Part shown: piece after piece, positions 11,201 through 19,110 of the stretch
Layout: every line of letters starts with the position of its first letter
Numbering within the stretch: position 1 is the first letter of the stretch
Assembly: GCA_903900705.1 (NCBI GenBank)
Contig: CAIUOG010000041.1
Span: 1-63,061, forward strand
Length of the DNA stretch: 63,061 nt
Direction: 5' to 3'
DNA from: an uncultured Acidobacteriia bacterium
GTDB lineage: Bacteria; Acidobacteriota; Terriglobia; Bryobacterales; Bryobacteraceae
Notes under the pieces: generated by a model
What the model saw: only the letters and a program-made list of their open reading frames with translations
Told to the model about the DNA's origin: nothing
Database searches by the model: none
Translations under genes and position numbers: made by a program

Positions 11201-11537
11201 TCCGAACACGGTGCTGACGACGGGCGTTCTGCCGCATACGCTGGCGTCCTGGTTCACGCAGGCGGCATTCCAGCAGCAGGCGGCGGGCACGTTCGGCAAT
11301 ACGGGGCGCGATTCGATTATCGGACCGGGAACGGTGAGCTGGGATATGGCGCTGAGCCGTCAGTTCAAGTATCACGAACGGTACCGGTATGACGTGCGCG
11401 CGGACTTCTTCAACGTGATGAACCATGCGAACTGGGGGAACCCGGGGGTGAGCATCACGAGCGGAACAACGTTCGGGAAGATTACGAGCTTTGGTTCACC
11501 GCGGCTGATTCAGTTGTCGATGAAGTTGTTCTTTTAA
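8286..11537 (+). CDS. Oar-like TonB-dependent outer membrane receptor
   Basis: The product (1083 residues) belongs to the large Oar-like TonB-dependent receptors that are expanded in Acidobacteria. The start is GTG 8286, preceded by AAGGAG at 8272-8277. A signal peptide ends around AQA at residue 29-30. A carboxypeptidase-regulatory-like beta-sandwich follows (residues about 36-115, GTVTDQSGQVLSGAQI and TDATGHYDFSNLP), then the plug domain (about 125-235, with LPLNGRNLTQLLTLTGG) and a long beta-barrel ending in a C-terminal Phe, as required for BAM-dependent assembly. Such receptors import large or complex substrates, possibly oligosaccharides, but no substrate can be read from the sequence. 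It is monocistronic with its own terminator. No TonB, ExbB or ExbD lies nearby. Confidence 0.9.
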   Translation: MIFVDPRQKMRSAIFVLAAAMYAPQVFAQAVAVADINGTVTDQSGQVLSGAQIRATETAKGQVHNGTTDATGHYDFSNLPIGPYQVEVSAAGFKSYIRKGLELEVGNTVEINVTMQLGSVSESIEVTASAAMVETKENAISQVVEQRRIVELPLNGRNLTQLLTLTGGGSTAPAGDLTGSKNIQGSNGSGTFSVAGSQANGVSYLLDGGDNNDSFSNVNLPIPFPDAVQEFSVQTSALPAQYGLHPGGVVNIVTKSGTNALHGDVFDFLRNYAMNARQKATAARDSLKRNQFGGTAGGAIIKDKLFYFGGYQQTVQRSNPAGTQAHVLTAQTATGDFSGCSSTATIKDPNNNNTPFAGNKIPQSRFDPAAVKLLSFVPVSSDPCGLTLYGQPSNNPDWQIIGRVDYVLNDRHNVFGRYYIYDYTAQSFFDGKNVLTTGPNPGNRDRSMTATFGDNFVLNPTTVNSFHLTFNRRADNRGSAATLFGPKDLGVNLFQNIPNYIQVTVSNYFNVACGTCAPGYFNVNNYQLSDDVTKTIGKHQLAFGFDFRKEQFNSTNNQQSNGQFTFTGSTVAANHSTGDSLADLLIGHMASFNQGNALSDYMRQTVGAIYVQDNFRLTPHLTVNLGLRWEPELPANDKQNRGNQFSLPAFLAGTKTSDTRYPNAPAGLLFAGDSLNTHGNQFTQNHWATMSPRVGFVYDPAGDGKQTFRSAFALIHDSMELFYPERWTTNPPYASSVALTNPTSTFSNPWSTTAGGSPFPGAAIFPASGVYVTIPPNVKATYMMQWNLSYQRQIAKDWLLTVNYLGNRTNHILGAREINPVNPATGLRYLTSLNAAQGASYASIVQTDDGPTANYNGLLTSLNHRFSNNFTLLANYTWSRCMSTYDFGGELAGNNYQNPNDRNAEKGPCNYDRRQIFNTSAVVQSPGFGQGLVEKVTMGWQLAPIVSLNAGQPLTITDGGSNVSLTSVGADRPNTVLTTGVLPHTLASWFTQAAFQQQAAGTFGNTGRDSIIGPGTVSWDMALSRQFKYHERYRYDVRADFFNVMNHANWGNPGVSITSGTTFGKITSFGSPRLIQLSMKLFF

Positions 11538-11560
11538 GTAAGACGCAGGGGCAGGAAAGA

Positions 11561-11597
11561 AAGGCCGCCGTTCCCGATTGGGGGCAGCGGCCTTTTT
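11561..11597 (+). terminator. Intrinsic terminator after the TonB receptor
   Basis: AAGGCCGC at 11561-11568 pairs with GCGGCCTT at 11587-11594 around an 18-nt loop, and TTTTT runs through the 3' side. It lies between the receptor stop at 11537 and the convergent gene ending at 11598, so it probably serves both strands. Confidence 0.75.
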
Positions 11598-12629
11598 CTA
11601 TTGGAAGATGGATTTGGGGATCATGCCGTGGACGCCTTTGTTGCCGTCAACGAGCTGGCTGATGACGAAGTCGGCGGCGACGCTGGAGAGGACATAGGCT
11701 TCTTCTTTGGTGAGGCCTTTGACGGTGACGAGGAAGTCGAGCATTTCGCGGACGGCGATTTGGGTGGCGAGGGTGAGGTCCTCATCCATGCCCATGACGA
11801 TGAAGTGGGTGGGAGTTTCGGCGCGGGGCCATTTGAGGTGGATGTCTTTGCGGACGACGAAGCGGAAGGCACCGGTGAGCGGGGTTTCCATGGCGGTGAT
11901 GTCGACTTCGCCATCGCCCTGGCCGGCGTGGCCGTCGCCGACCTGGAAGAGGGCGCCTTTGACGTGGACGGGGATGTAGAGGGTGGAGCCTTCGATGAGG
12001 TCGCGGTTATCCATGTTGCCGGCGTGGGTGCCGGGGGGCGCGCTGTTGAGCTTGCCGGCGGCGGGTGGCGGGGCGACGCCCATGCTGCCGAAGAAGGGGT
12101 GCAGGGGGAGGGTGATGTGGGGGGCGAAGCGGGCGACCATGTTCCGGCGGTCGAGGGGGATGATGCGGCTGTAGCGATCCTTAAAATCCTCTTTGAGAAA
12201 GCCGGAGGTGGGGCTGAAGCTGTTGTGGGCCCAGGGGACGGGGAGGGTGATTTTTTCGATGTGGACTTCGAGGACGTCGCCGGGTTCGGCGCCTTCGATG
12301 AAGACGGGGCCGGTGAGGATGTGGCCGCCGGGGCCGCGGGGGAGGGTTTTATCGGCGATGGCTTTGGTGATGGCGCGGAGGGACTCGGGAATCTGATCGG
12401 CGGGGACGTTGAGGCGTTCGAGGGCGGCGACGCCGGCGGTGCCGACGGTATCGATGGTGACGATATCGCCGGATTTGATGGTGAGGACGGGTTTGTTCTC
12501 CGACCAGTAATTGCCGACGACGACGGTGTCAGGGCCGGCGGGAAGGTGGTGTTCGGCGGCGCCGAGAGTGGTGGCGGCGAGAGTGGCGACGGCGAGGAAG
12601 AAGAGATTGAGGCGATGCGCCTGTGGCAT
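11598..12629 (-). CDS. Exported acetamidase/formamidase family protein
   Basis: This 343-residue protein matches the FmdA/AmdA acetamidase/formamidase family, which hydrolyses small amides to a carboxylate and ammonia. Family features visible are GAEPGDVLEVHIEKI, a HAGNMDNRDL segment and the conserved VGDGHAGQGDGEV motif (active-site and metal-site region). Unlike the cytosolic enzymes, it starts with a signal peptide (MPQAHRLNLFF then an Ala/Leu-rich core ending near GAAE), so it probably acts in the periplasm. Exported members are common in soil Acidobacteria. It appears monocistronic. The exact substrate is not known, and the amide-hydrolase activity is inferred from family membership. Confidence 0.85.
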   Translation of the reverse strand: MPQAHRLNLFFLAVATLAATTLGAAEHHLPAGPDTVVVGNYWSENKPVLTIKSGDIVTIDTVGTAGVAALERLNVPADQIPESLRAITKAIADKTLPRGPGGHILTGPVFIEGAEPGDVLEVHIEKITLPVPWAHNSFSPTSGFLKEDFKDRYSRIIPLDRRNMVARFAPHITLPLHPFFGSMGVAPPPAAGKLNSAPPGTHAGNMDNRDLIEGSTLYIPVHVKGALFQVGDGHAGQGDGEVDITAMETPLTGAFRFVVRKDIHLKWPRAETPTHFIVMGMDEDLTLATQIAVREMLDFLVTVKGLTKEEAYVLSSVAADFVISQLVDGNKGVHGMIPKSIFQ

Positions 12630-12819
12630 GGGGAGAGCTCCGGGTGAAAGGTGGACTCGGACGGGGGGTGGTCGCGACGCGGCTTAGGGTCAGGGTAGCA
12701 CTTCGGGAAGAGGGGACGCGGGAGAGGGGTTTTGACAAAGTTTTACAGAGGCCTTGCATTTGGTGTCATGGAGGCGTAATGTAAATTTCCGTAAAGCAAT
12801 TTCACCTAAGGGGCTCAAT

Positions 12820-13623
12820 ATGCGCGGATTCCAGAACGCTGCGGTGCTGATGGTTGTATCGGTCGGGATGGTATGGGCGGGGGACACGGCCGCCGGGATG
12901 AAGGCGTTTCATGCGAAAGACTATGCGACGGCTTACAAGGAGTGGAAAGCTGCCGCCGACCAGGGGGACGCGAATGCGGAGTTCAACCTGGGGATGATGT
13001 TCGCGCGCGGAATCGGCGTGAAGCAGGATATCGCGGAGGCGATGCGGCTGTATCACCTGGCGGCGCTGCAGGGGAATGCGATGGCGCAGTACCGGCTGGG
13101 CTTCCGCTACGCGCACGGCTGGGGCGTGCAGCAGGATTTCGGCGCGGCGTCGCGCTGGTATCAGATGGCGGCGGAGCAGGGCGATGGCCTGGCGCAGATG
13201 GGTATCGCGTCCTTGTATGAAGACGGCTATGGGGTGGGACAGGACTACCGGACGGCGGTGGAGTATTACCGGCTGGCGGCGGCGAAGGGGATTCCCGAAG
13301 CGCAGTTCGACCTTGGGCAGATGGCGGAGAAGGGCCGGGGGATGAAGCGGGACCTGGCGGAGGCGTTCAGCCTTTACATGCAGGCGGCGGAGCAGGGCTA
13401 TGCGCCGGCGCAGGAGAAGGTGGGCGCGATGTACGGGGCGGGGCTGGGGGTGACGGCGGACGCGTCGAAGGCGTATTTCTGGTCGGCGCTGGCGGCGAAC
13501 CAGAGAGAGAAGAATGCGGAGCGGCGGCTGGCGGCGATGGCGGCGCGGTTGCCGGGCGGCGAGGCGAGCCGGCTGAACGCCACGGCGAAGGACTGGAAGC
13601 CGGTATTGGTATCGGTGAAATAG
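12820..13623 (+). CDS. Exported Sel1-repeat protein
   Basis: This 267-residue protein has a signal peptide (MRGFQNAAVLMVV, cut near WAGD) followed by about six Sel1-like repeats of 36 residues with the usual A-x-x-x-LG-x-x-Y/F-x-x-G-x-G-V pattern. Examples are NLGMMFARGIGVKQD, RLGFRYAHGWGVQQD and GIASLYEDGYGVGQD. I chose ATG 12820 because AAGGGG lies at 12808-12813 and the signal peptide begins there; an in-frame start at 12754 would hide the signal. Sel1 repeats form alpha-solenoids that bind other proteins, so a periplasmic scaffold or adaptor role is likely. No operon partner is visible. Confidence 0.85.
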   Translation: MRGFQNAAVLMVVSVGMVWAGDTAAGMKAFHAKDYATAYKEWKAAADQGDANAEFNLGMMFARGIGVKQDIAEAMRLYHLAALQGNAMAQYRLGFRYAHGWGVQQDFGAASRWYQMAAEQGDGLAQMGIASLYEDGYGVGQDYRTAVEYYRLAAAKGIPEAQFDLGQMAEKGRGMKRDLAEAFSLYMQAAEQGYAPAQEKVGAMYGAGLGVTADASKAYFWSALAANQREKNAERRLAAMAARLPGGEASRLNATAKDWKPVLVSVK

Positions 13624-13848
13624 GTTCGGGCGGCTTCCCCGCCCTAAAGTTTCCCGGGGGCCTGGTCGATATCCACTACATATGTGGAATCGAATCATAA
13701 GACCGGTAATACGACAGGTGGATCTGGTGATGAGCGGGAGGGCCGGGTGGTGGCGGGCGAGGCATCCGATGTGGCCGAACGTGCCGTAAGGGCGTCGTTG
13801 TTTCGATAAGGCGTACGTTTCCGGACATTTCTGATAATCTGGCAGAGT
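13624..13848. other. Gene-free spacer before a short ORF and purH
   Basis: Nothing coding was recognised on either strand. A near-palindrome around CATATG at about 13679 and AT-rich stretches near 13825-13838 could be promoter elements for purH or the small ORF that follows, but no clear -35/-10 pair is present. Confidence 0.3.
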
Positions 13849-13983
13849 ATGCCAGAAAATGATCCGCTTACTGAAACCGTCAGCCCTGAATCCGTGAACC
13901 TGGATGTGGAGGCCGTGGAGACCGCACAGGACGACACGCCTCCTCCGGACGGTCCACCGCCGGCGGGCGGGAGCGGCAACTAA
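13849..13983 (+). CDS. Possible 44-residue acidic small protein
   Basis: A 45-codon frame reads MPENDPLTETVSPESV and ends in a Pro/Gly-rich tail (DDTPPPDGPPPAGG). It is acidic and has no hydrophobic segment. The start codon lies at the edge of a perfect 7-bp inverted repeat, TCTGGCA at 13838-13844 and TGCCAGA at 13850-13856, which could hide the start site. No clear Shine-Dalgarno sequence precedes it. It sits about 100 bp upstream of purH on the same strand and could equally be untranslated leader. I do not recognise a family. Confidence 0.3.
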   Translation: MPENDPLTETVSPESVNLDVEAVETAQDDTPPPDGPPPAGGSGN

Positions 13984-14085
13984 GACCGAATCGGTTTGAA
14001 CGGCGAGAGGGACCGGGCCATGCCTGGTCCCCTTTTGCGTTTGGGTGGGACCGGATTGCCGCCTGATATCGTTAAAGATTCCCCT

Positions 14086-15615
14086 ATGAGAGTTCTGATC
14101 AGTGTCACCGATAAGACCGGTGTAGCAGACTTCGCGCGCGGCCTTGCTGCCCTTGGCGCGGAATTGATATCGACGGGAGGCACGGCGAAGCTGCTTCGCG
14201 AGGCGCAGATCCCGGTGCGGGACGTGAGCGAAGTGACCAGCTTCCCGGAAATGCTGGACGGGCGCGTGAAGACAATGCACCCGAAGATTACGGGCGCGAT
14301 TCTGGCGATCCGGGGCAATGCCGAGCATATGGCGGCGCTGGCGGAGCACGGGATTGAGCCGATTGACATGGTGGTGGTGAACCTCTATCAGTTTGAGAAG
14401 ATTGCGGCGCGGAAGGACGCGAAGCTGGAGGAACTGATCGAGAACATCGATATCGGCGGGCCGACAATGATCCGGTCGGCGGCGAAGAACTGGCAGGATG
14501 TGGCGATTGTGACGGCGGCGTCGGATTATGCGCCGTTGCTTGAAGAGTTGCGGGCGAGCGGGTCGCTGTCGCGCGAGACGAAGTGGAAGCTGGCGCAGCA
14601 GGCGTTTCTGACGACGGCGGAGTATGACCGGGCAATCAGCCGGAAGCTGGCGCAGATCGGGCTGGAGGGCGAGTTGCCGCAGGAGGTGGTGCCGGCGGTG
14701 CTGGATATTCGCGCGCCGCGGCGGATGAGCCTGCGGTATGGGGAGAATCCGCATCAGCAGGCGGCGCTGTATGCGACCGGGGCGGCGGGAATTGCGGGCG
14801 CGGAACAGTTGCACGGGAAGGAACTCTCCTATAACAACCTGGTGGATCTGGATGCGTGCTGGCAGCTGGTTTGCGAGTTTGCGGGTCCGGCGGCGGCGAT
14901 TATCAAGCACACGAATCCGGCGGGCTGCGCGGAGCAGGCGACGCTGGTGGAGGCTTACCGGAAGGCGCTGGAGTGCGATCCGGTGTCGGCATTTGGCGGG
15001 GTGATCGGGCTGAACCGGGAAGTGGACGCGGAGACGGCGACGGAACTGGCGAAGCTGTTTGTGGAGGCGGTGGCGGCTCCCGCCTATTCCGGGGCGGCGC
15101 TGGAGATTCTGAAGGCGAAGAAGAATCTGCGGCTGGTGGTGGCGACGAAGCCGACCGATCCGATTGTGGTGAAGAGCATTTCGGGCGGGTATCTGGCCCA
15201 GAGCACCGATACCGAGACGTTCCGGCGCGAGACGGCGATGGTGCAGACCGAACGGCAGCCGACGGCCGAGGAGTGGGTGGCGCTGGAGTTTGGCTGGAAG
15301 GTTGTGAAGCACGTGAAGTCGAACGCGATTGTGTACACGCGCGCCGGGCAGACGGTGGCGGTGGGGGCTGGCCAGATGAGCCGGGTGGATTCGGTGAACA
15401 TCGCGGCGATGAAGGCGCACCTGCCGGTGGAGGGGAGCGTGGTGGCGTCCGACGCTTTCTTCCCGTTTCCGGACGGGCTGGAGCAGGCGGTGAAGCACGG
15501 GGCGACGGCGTTTATTCAGCCGGGCGGGTCTGTAAAAGACGCCGATGTGATTGCGGCGGCGAACCGGCTGGGCGTGGCGATGGTGTTTACGGGCGTACGG
15601 CACTTCCGGCACTAG
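14086..15615 (+). CDS. purH: Bifunctional IMP cyclohydrolase/AICAR transformylase
   Basis: This enzyme (509 residues, the usual PurH length) catalyses the last two steps of de novo purine synthesis: formylation of AICAR with 10-formyl-THF, then ring closure to IMP. The N-terminal MGS-like cyclohydrolase domain (residues about 1-195) shows ISVTDKTGVADFARGL, ISTGGTAKLL and KTMHPKITG. The C-terminal transformylase domain shows LRYGENPHQQAALY, GKELSYNNLVDLDA, AAIIKHTNPAGCA and the terminal SDAFFPFPDGLEQA and GVRHFRH. The ATG at 14086 gives the family N-terminus; an in-frame start 90 bp upstream would add an unconserved extension. It is cytosolic. A TPR gene begins 4 bp after the stop. The frame is intact. 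Confidence 0.97.
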   Translation: MRVLISVTDKTGVADFARGLAALGAELISTGGTAKLLREAQIPVRDVSEVTSFPEMLDGRVKTMHPKITGAILAIRGNAEHMAALAEHGIEPIDMVVVNLYQFEKIAARKDAKLEELIENIDIGGPTMIRSAAKNWQDVAIVTAASDYAPLLEELRASGSLSRETKWKLAQQAFLTTAEYDRAISRKLAQIGLEGELPQEVVPAVLDIRAPRRMSLRYGENPHQQAALYATGAAGIAGAEQLHGKELSYNNLVDLDACWQLVCEFAGPAAAIIKHTNPAGCAEQATLVEAYRKALECDPVSAFGGVIGLNREVDAETATELAKLFVEAVAAPAYSGAALEILKAKKNLRLVVATKPTDPIVVKSISGGYLAQSTDTETFRRETAMVQTERQPTAEEWVALEFGWKVVKHVKSNAIVYTRAGQTVAVGAGQMSRVDSVNIAAMKAHLPVEGSVVASDAFFPFPDGLEQAVKHGATAFIQPGGSVKDADVIAAANRLGVAMVFTGVRHFRH

Positions 15616-15619
15616 GGTT

Positions 15620-16831
15620 ATGTTCGGAATCCTGCCGGCATTGCTGATGGCTTCCGTGATGGCGCAGACGCCACCGGATTACGCGGCGGAGGGGTTGAAG
15701 GCGCTGGATGCGAATCAGCCGGCGGTGGCCGAGGGGTTGTTCCGGAAGGCGGTGGAGGCGGATGCGACGGATCTGAACGCGCATTTCAATCTGTCACTGG
15801 CGCTGAGTCTGGAAAGCAAAGACGCGGAGGCGATGGCGGAGTTGCGGAAGGTGCTGGAGCTGAAGCCAGGGCTGTACGAGGCGGAGCTGAATCTGGGAAT
15901 CCTGCTGCTGCGAAACCGGCGGGCGGCGGAGGCCGGAGCTGTATTGAAAGAAGCCGTGGACGCGAAGCCGAAGGAGGCTCGTCCACGGCTTTTTTATGCG
16001 CAGGCGCTGCTGGAAGCGGGAGATGCGGGGCAGGCGGCGGGGATTTATGGGGAACTGCTGGAGGCGGAGCCGAAACTGGTGGCCGCGGCCGCAGGGCTGG
16101 CGCGGGCGGAGTTGAAGCTGGGGAAGCTGGCGGAGGCGGCGGGGCATTTCCGGGCTGCCGGGCAGAAGGACGGGCTGCTGGAGGTGGCGGCGGCGTTTGA
16201 GAAGGCCGGGAAGACGGACGAGGCGATTGCGCTTTACCGGGAGTTTCCGGAAAATGCGGCGGTGCGGCAGCGGCTGGGGCAGTTGCTGATCGACAACAAA
16301 GACGCGGCGGGGGCGATTCCGCCACTCGAAGAGGCTGTGAAGAAAGCTCCGACGACGGCGAACCGCCTGGCGCTGGCGGATGCGTATCGGCTGGCGAAAG
16401 AGAAGACGAAGATGCTGGAGCAGCTGCAGCTGGCGGCGGCGGGAGATCCGAACAACTTTGAGCTGCGGATGGCGTATGGGCGGAATCTCAGGGACGAGCA
16501 CCGGTTTATTCCGGCGGCGGCGCAGTTTCAGGCGGCGGCGAAGCTGAAGCCGGAGTCGGTGGAAGCGTGGAACGAGCTGGCGAATGTGCTGATTGTGAAC
16601 GAGAACTATGCCGAGGGTCTGACGGCGCTGGATCATGTGCGGGCGCTGGGCAAGGAGATTCCGGGGGATTACTTTCTGCGGGCGATTACGCTGGACCGGC
16701 TGAAGATGAAACCGCAGGCAATTGCGGCGTACGAACAGTTTCTGGCGGCGGATAACGGGGCGCATCCGGATCAGGATTTCCAGGCGCGGCAGAGATTGCG
16801 TATTATCGAACTGGAAGTGAAAAAGAAATGA
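15620..16831 (+). CDS. Exported TPR protein
   Basis: This 403-residue protein has a short signal peptide (MFGILPALLMASVMAQ) and about nine tetratricopeptide repeats over nearly the whole length, recognisable from the A-x-x-x-L-x-x-A-L pattern with periodic Ala/Gly and Pro (for example EGLFRKAVEADATDLNAHFN). Such repeats bind partner proteins. The start ATG 15620 lies 4 bp after the purH stop, so it is transcribed with purH. The stop overlaps the next gene (ATGA). It is the first of three overlapping genes for exported proteins, which suggests one periplasmic assembly. The function is not known. Confidence 0.85.
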   Translation: MFGILPALLMASVMAQTPPDYAAEGLKALDANQPAVAEGLFRKAVEADATDLNAHFNLSLALSLESKDAEAMAELRKVLELKPGLYEAELNLGILLLRNRRAAEAGAVLKEAVDAKPKEARPRLFYAQALLEAGDAGQAAGIYGELLEAEPKLVAAAAGLARAELKLGKLAEAAGHFRAAGQKDGLLEVAAAFEKAGKTDEAIALYREFPENAAVRQRLGQLLIDNKDAAGAIPPLEEAVKKAPTTANRLALADAYRLAKEKTKMLEQLQLAAAGDPNNFELRMAYGRNLRDEHRFIPAAAQFQAAAKLKPESVEAWNELANVLIVNENYAEGLTALDHVRALGKEIPGDYFLRAITLDRLKMKPQAIAAYEQFLAADNGAHPDQDFQARQRLRIIELEVKKK

Positions 16832-17256
16832 CCGCAATTTTCACGATTCTGGTTCTGCTGGCACAGACGGCTGCGCCCGGGCTGGAGCAGGTGCGCGCCG
16901 AGCCGAACCTGGAGCGAAGGGCGAAACTGGCGATCGAGTACGCGGCGGCGGCGGAGCGAAGCGCGGAGTCGGCCTATTCGAAGAACGATCTGGCGGGGGT
17001 GACGGCGGAGCTGAAGAAGATGCAGACGGGCGTGGAACTGGCGCGGGATGCGTTTGCGCAGACGGGGAAGACGCCGCAGAAGCATGCGGGGCCTTATAAG
17101 TCGGCTGAGCTGAAGACGCAGGAGATGCTGGTGCGGCTGGGCGATCTGGAGAAGCGCATGGACGCCGATGAGCGGAATCTGCTGGAAGCGCCGCGGAACA
17201 AGGTGCAGGAGATTCACGATGCCTGGTTTGAGGGCATTATGAGTAAAAAGAAATGA
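16828..17256 (+). CDS. Small exported protein of unknown function
   Basis: This 142-residue protein has a short N-terminal hydrophobic segment (MTAIFTILVLLAQTAAPG) that may be a signal peptide, followed by an almost wholly alpha-helical, charged body rich in Glu, Lys and Ala. I do not recognise a family. Its start overlaps the TPR gene by 4 bp (ATGA) and its stop overlaps the next gene by 4 bp, so translation of the trio is probably coupled. Context suggests a partner of the exported TPR protein. Confidence 0.75.
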   Translation: MTAIFTILVLLAQTAAPGLEQVRAEPNLERRAKLAIEYAAAAERSAESAYSKNDLAGVTAELKKMQTGVELARDAFAQTGKTPQKHAGPYKSAELKTQEMLVRLGDLEKRMDADERNLLEAPRNKVQEIHDAWFEGIMSKKK

Positions 17257-17903
17257 AACGCGCGGTCTGTATTCTGATGGCGTTCGCGGCATGCGCCGGG
17301 CTGGCGCCCGCGCAGAAGGAGTTCCTGACGAATGACGAGATCGACAAGATCCGTGAGGCGCAGGAGCCGAATCTCCGGCTGAAGACGTATCTGCTGTTTG
17401 CGCGGCAGAGGCTGGATCAGTTGCGGCAACAGATTCTGAAAGATAAGAAGGGCCGGAGCCTGGCGGTGCGGCAGTTGCTGGAGGACTACGGGCAGATCAT
17501 CGACGCGATTGATACGGTGTCTGACGATGCGCTGAAGCGGAAGGTGGATATTTCGGTCGGGATGACGGAAGTGGCGGCGGCGGAGAAGAAGTTTCTGGCG
17601 CAACTGCAGCTGATTGAAGACAGCCGGCCGCAGGATCTGGATATGTATGAGGTGTCGCTGAAGAACGCGATCGATACGACGAGCGAGAGCATTCTGACGG
17701 CGAGCGAGGATCTGGGGAAGCGGACGACCGAGGTGACGGCGAAGGCGGAGGAAGAGAAGAAGAAGCTGGAGAGCCTGTCGACGCCGGAGCAGTTGAAGGA
17801 GCAGAAGAAAGAGGCGGCGAAGACGGAGGACGCGACGCCGAAGCGGAAGCCGCCTACGTTGTATCGGCCTGGGGAGAAGCCGGGGGAAGTGACGAAGCCG
17901 TAA
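17253..17903 (+). CDS. Exported coiled-coil protein of unknown function
   Basis: This 216-residue protein has a clear signal peptide (MKRAVCILMAFAACAG, cut near APAQ). The mature part is predicted helical with heptad-like stretches (LRLKTYLLFARQRLDQLRQQ) and a Lys/Glu-rich tail ending in a Pro-rich basic segment (RKPPTLYRPGEKPGE). No family is recognised. It overlaps the preceding gene by 4 bp and ends the exported trio. The tail composition suggests it could contact the cell wall or the membrane surface, which is inference only. Confidence 0.75.
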   Translation: MKRAVCILMAFAACAGLAPAQKEFLTNDEIDKIREAQEPNLRLKTYLLFARQRLDQLRQQILKDKKGRSLAVRQLLEDYGQIIDAIDTVSDDALKRKVDISVGMTEVAAAEKKFLAQLQLIEDSRPQDLDMYEVSLKNAIDTTSESILTASEDLGKRTTEVTAKAEEEKKKLESLSTPEQLKEQKKEAAKTEDATPKRKPPTLYRPGEKPGEVTKP

Positions 17904-17934
17904 ACGTTGTATTGCGGATAAGATGTAGGGACCG

Positions 17935-19050
17935 ATGGCCACTACTTCCCTGCCCTCCCCGCCCCTCAGCACGCCGAAAGAACGACTGGTTGCGCTGGAT
18001 GCGTTTCGTGGTTTGACGATGGCGTTCATGGTCCTGGTGAATGATGCCGGGGGACGTGAATCGTATGCGCCGCTGGAACATGCGGAGTGGAATGGGTGGA
18101 CGCCGACGGATATGGTGTTTCCGTCGTTTGTGTGGATTGTGGGAGTGGCGCTGACGCTGTCACTGGCGAAGCGGGTGGCGGCGGGCGCGTCGAAAGGGAC
18201 GCTGTTTCTGCAGGCGTGCCGGCGGGCGCTGATCCTGTATGTGCTGGGGCTGATTGTGTATGCCGCGCCGGCGTTCGACCTGAGCACGCAGCGGCTGCTG
18301 GGGGTGCTGCAGCGGATCGCGATCTGTTATCTGGCGGCGGTGGCGATTTACCTGACGACGAAGCTGCGGGGGCAGCTGATCTGGCTGGTGGGGCTGCTGG
18401 CGGGTTACTGGCTGCTGATGGCGTATGCGCCGGTGCCGGGATATGGGTCGGGACGCCTGGATGTGGAGGGGAATTTCGCGCACTACATCGACCGCATTGT
18501 GCTGGGCGCGCATAATTACCGGCATACGAAGACGTGGGATCCGGAGGGGATTGTGAGCACGCTGCCGGCGATTGCGACGGCGCTGTTCGGGGTGATGTGC
18601 GGGCAGATTCTGGGGCTGAAGAAAGAGCTGCGGACGCGGATCGGGTACATGGTGGCGGTGGGGGTGGCGCTGATTGCGGCGGGGGAGATCTGCAATGTGT
18701 GGCTGCCGATTAACAAGAAACTGTGGACGACTAGCTTCTCGCTGTTCATGGCGGGGATGGATTTCGTGATTCTGAGCGCGTTCCTGTGGGTGGTGGACGG
18801 GCTGGGGCACAAGAAACTGGTGAAGCCTCTGGTGATTATGGGGCTGAATCCGATAACGATTTACATGATTTCGGAACTGCTGGATGAGGCGCTGGGGATC
18901 AGCGGGCTGCACAAGACGATTTACAACGCGGTGTTTGCGCCGGCGGCGTCGCCGATGAACGCTTCGCTGCTGTGGGCGCTGAGTTACACGGGGCTGATGT
19001 TTCTGGTGGCGTGGGGGATGTACCGGAAGGGTTGGGTGGTGAGGGTCTGA
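17935..19050 (+). CDS. HGSNAT/NagX-like membrane acyltransferase family protein
   Basis: This 371-residue protein has about ten transmembrane helices and matches the heparan-alpha-glucosaminide N-acetyltransferase-like family (DUF5009/DUF1624, bacterial NagX type). Characteristic are LDAFRGLTMAFMVLVN at residues 21-36 and LEHAEWNGWTPTDMVFPSF, whose His (residue 49) corresponds to the acetyl-carrying His of the eukaryotic enzyme. The family moves acyl groups across the membrane onto sugars. Bacterial members often sit with amino-sugar or cell-wall sugar genes, but no such genes are adjacent here. It starts 31 bp after the exported trio and ends at a strong terminator. The acceptor is unknown. 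Confidence 0.85.
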   Translation: MATTSLPSPPLSTPKERLVALDAFRGLTMAFMVLVNDAGGRESYAPLEHAEWNGWTPTDMVFPSFVWIVGVALTLSLAKRVAAGASKGTLFLQACRRALILYVLGLIVYAAPAFDLSTQRLLGVLQRIAICYLAAVAIYLTTKLRGQLIWLVGLLAGYWLLMAYAPVPGYGSGRLDVEGNFAHYIDRIVLGAHNYRHTKTWDPEGIVSTLPAIATALFGVMCGQILGLKKELRTRIGYMVAVGVALIAAGEICNVWLPINKKLWTTSFSLFMAGMDFVILSAFLWVVDGLGHKKLVKPLVIMGLNPITIYMISELLDEALGISGLHKTIYNAVFAPAASPMNASLLWALSYTGLMFLVAWGMYRKGWVVRV

Positions 19051-19055
19051 GATGC

Positions 19056-19085
19056 AAAAAGCCCCGGCGAGGGCCGGGGCTTTTT
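19056..19085. terminator. Bidirectional intrinsic terminator
   Basis: A 13-bp stem (AAAAAGCCCCGGC at 19056-19068 pairing with 19073-19085) with a 4-nt loop has T-runs on both strands. It lies between the acyltransferase stop at 19050 and the convergent PEP-CTERM gene ending at 19111. Confidence 0.9.
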
Positions 19086-19110
19086 GTTGTGAACGCGGGT
19101 GCGGTGTGGA

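Noticed and set aside
11601-12647. Acidic plus-strand frame opposite the acetamidase-like gene
   Set aside because: Shadow with repeated Gly-Asp-Glu composition and no domain.
13695-13979. Minus-strand gene overlapping the short acidic ORF
   Set aside because: Ser/Pro/Thr-rich antisense reading with no SD or domain.
12802-15612. Long minus-strand frame opposite Sel1 and purH genes
   Set aside because: Covers two real genes antisense and is Arg/His/Leu/Pro-rich without any motif; a shadow.
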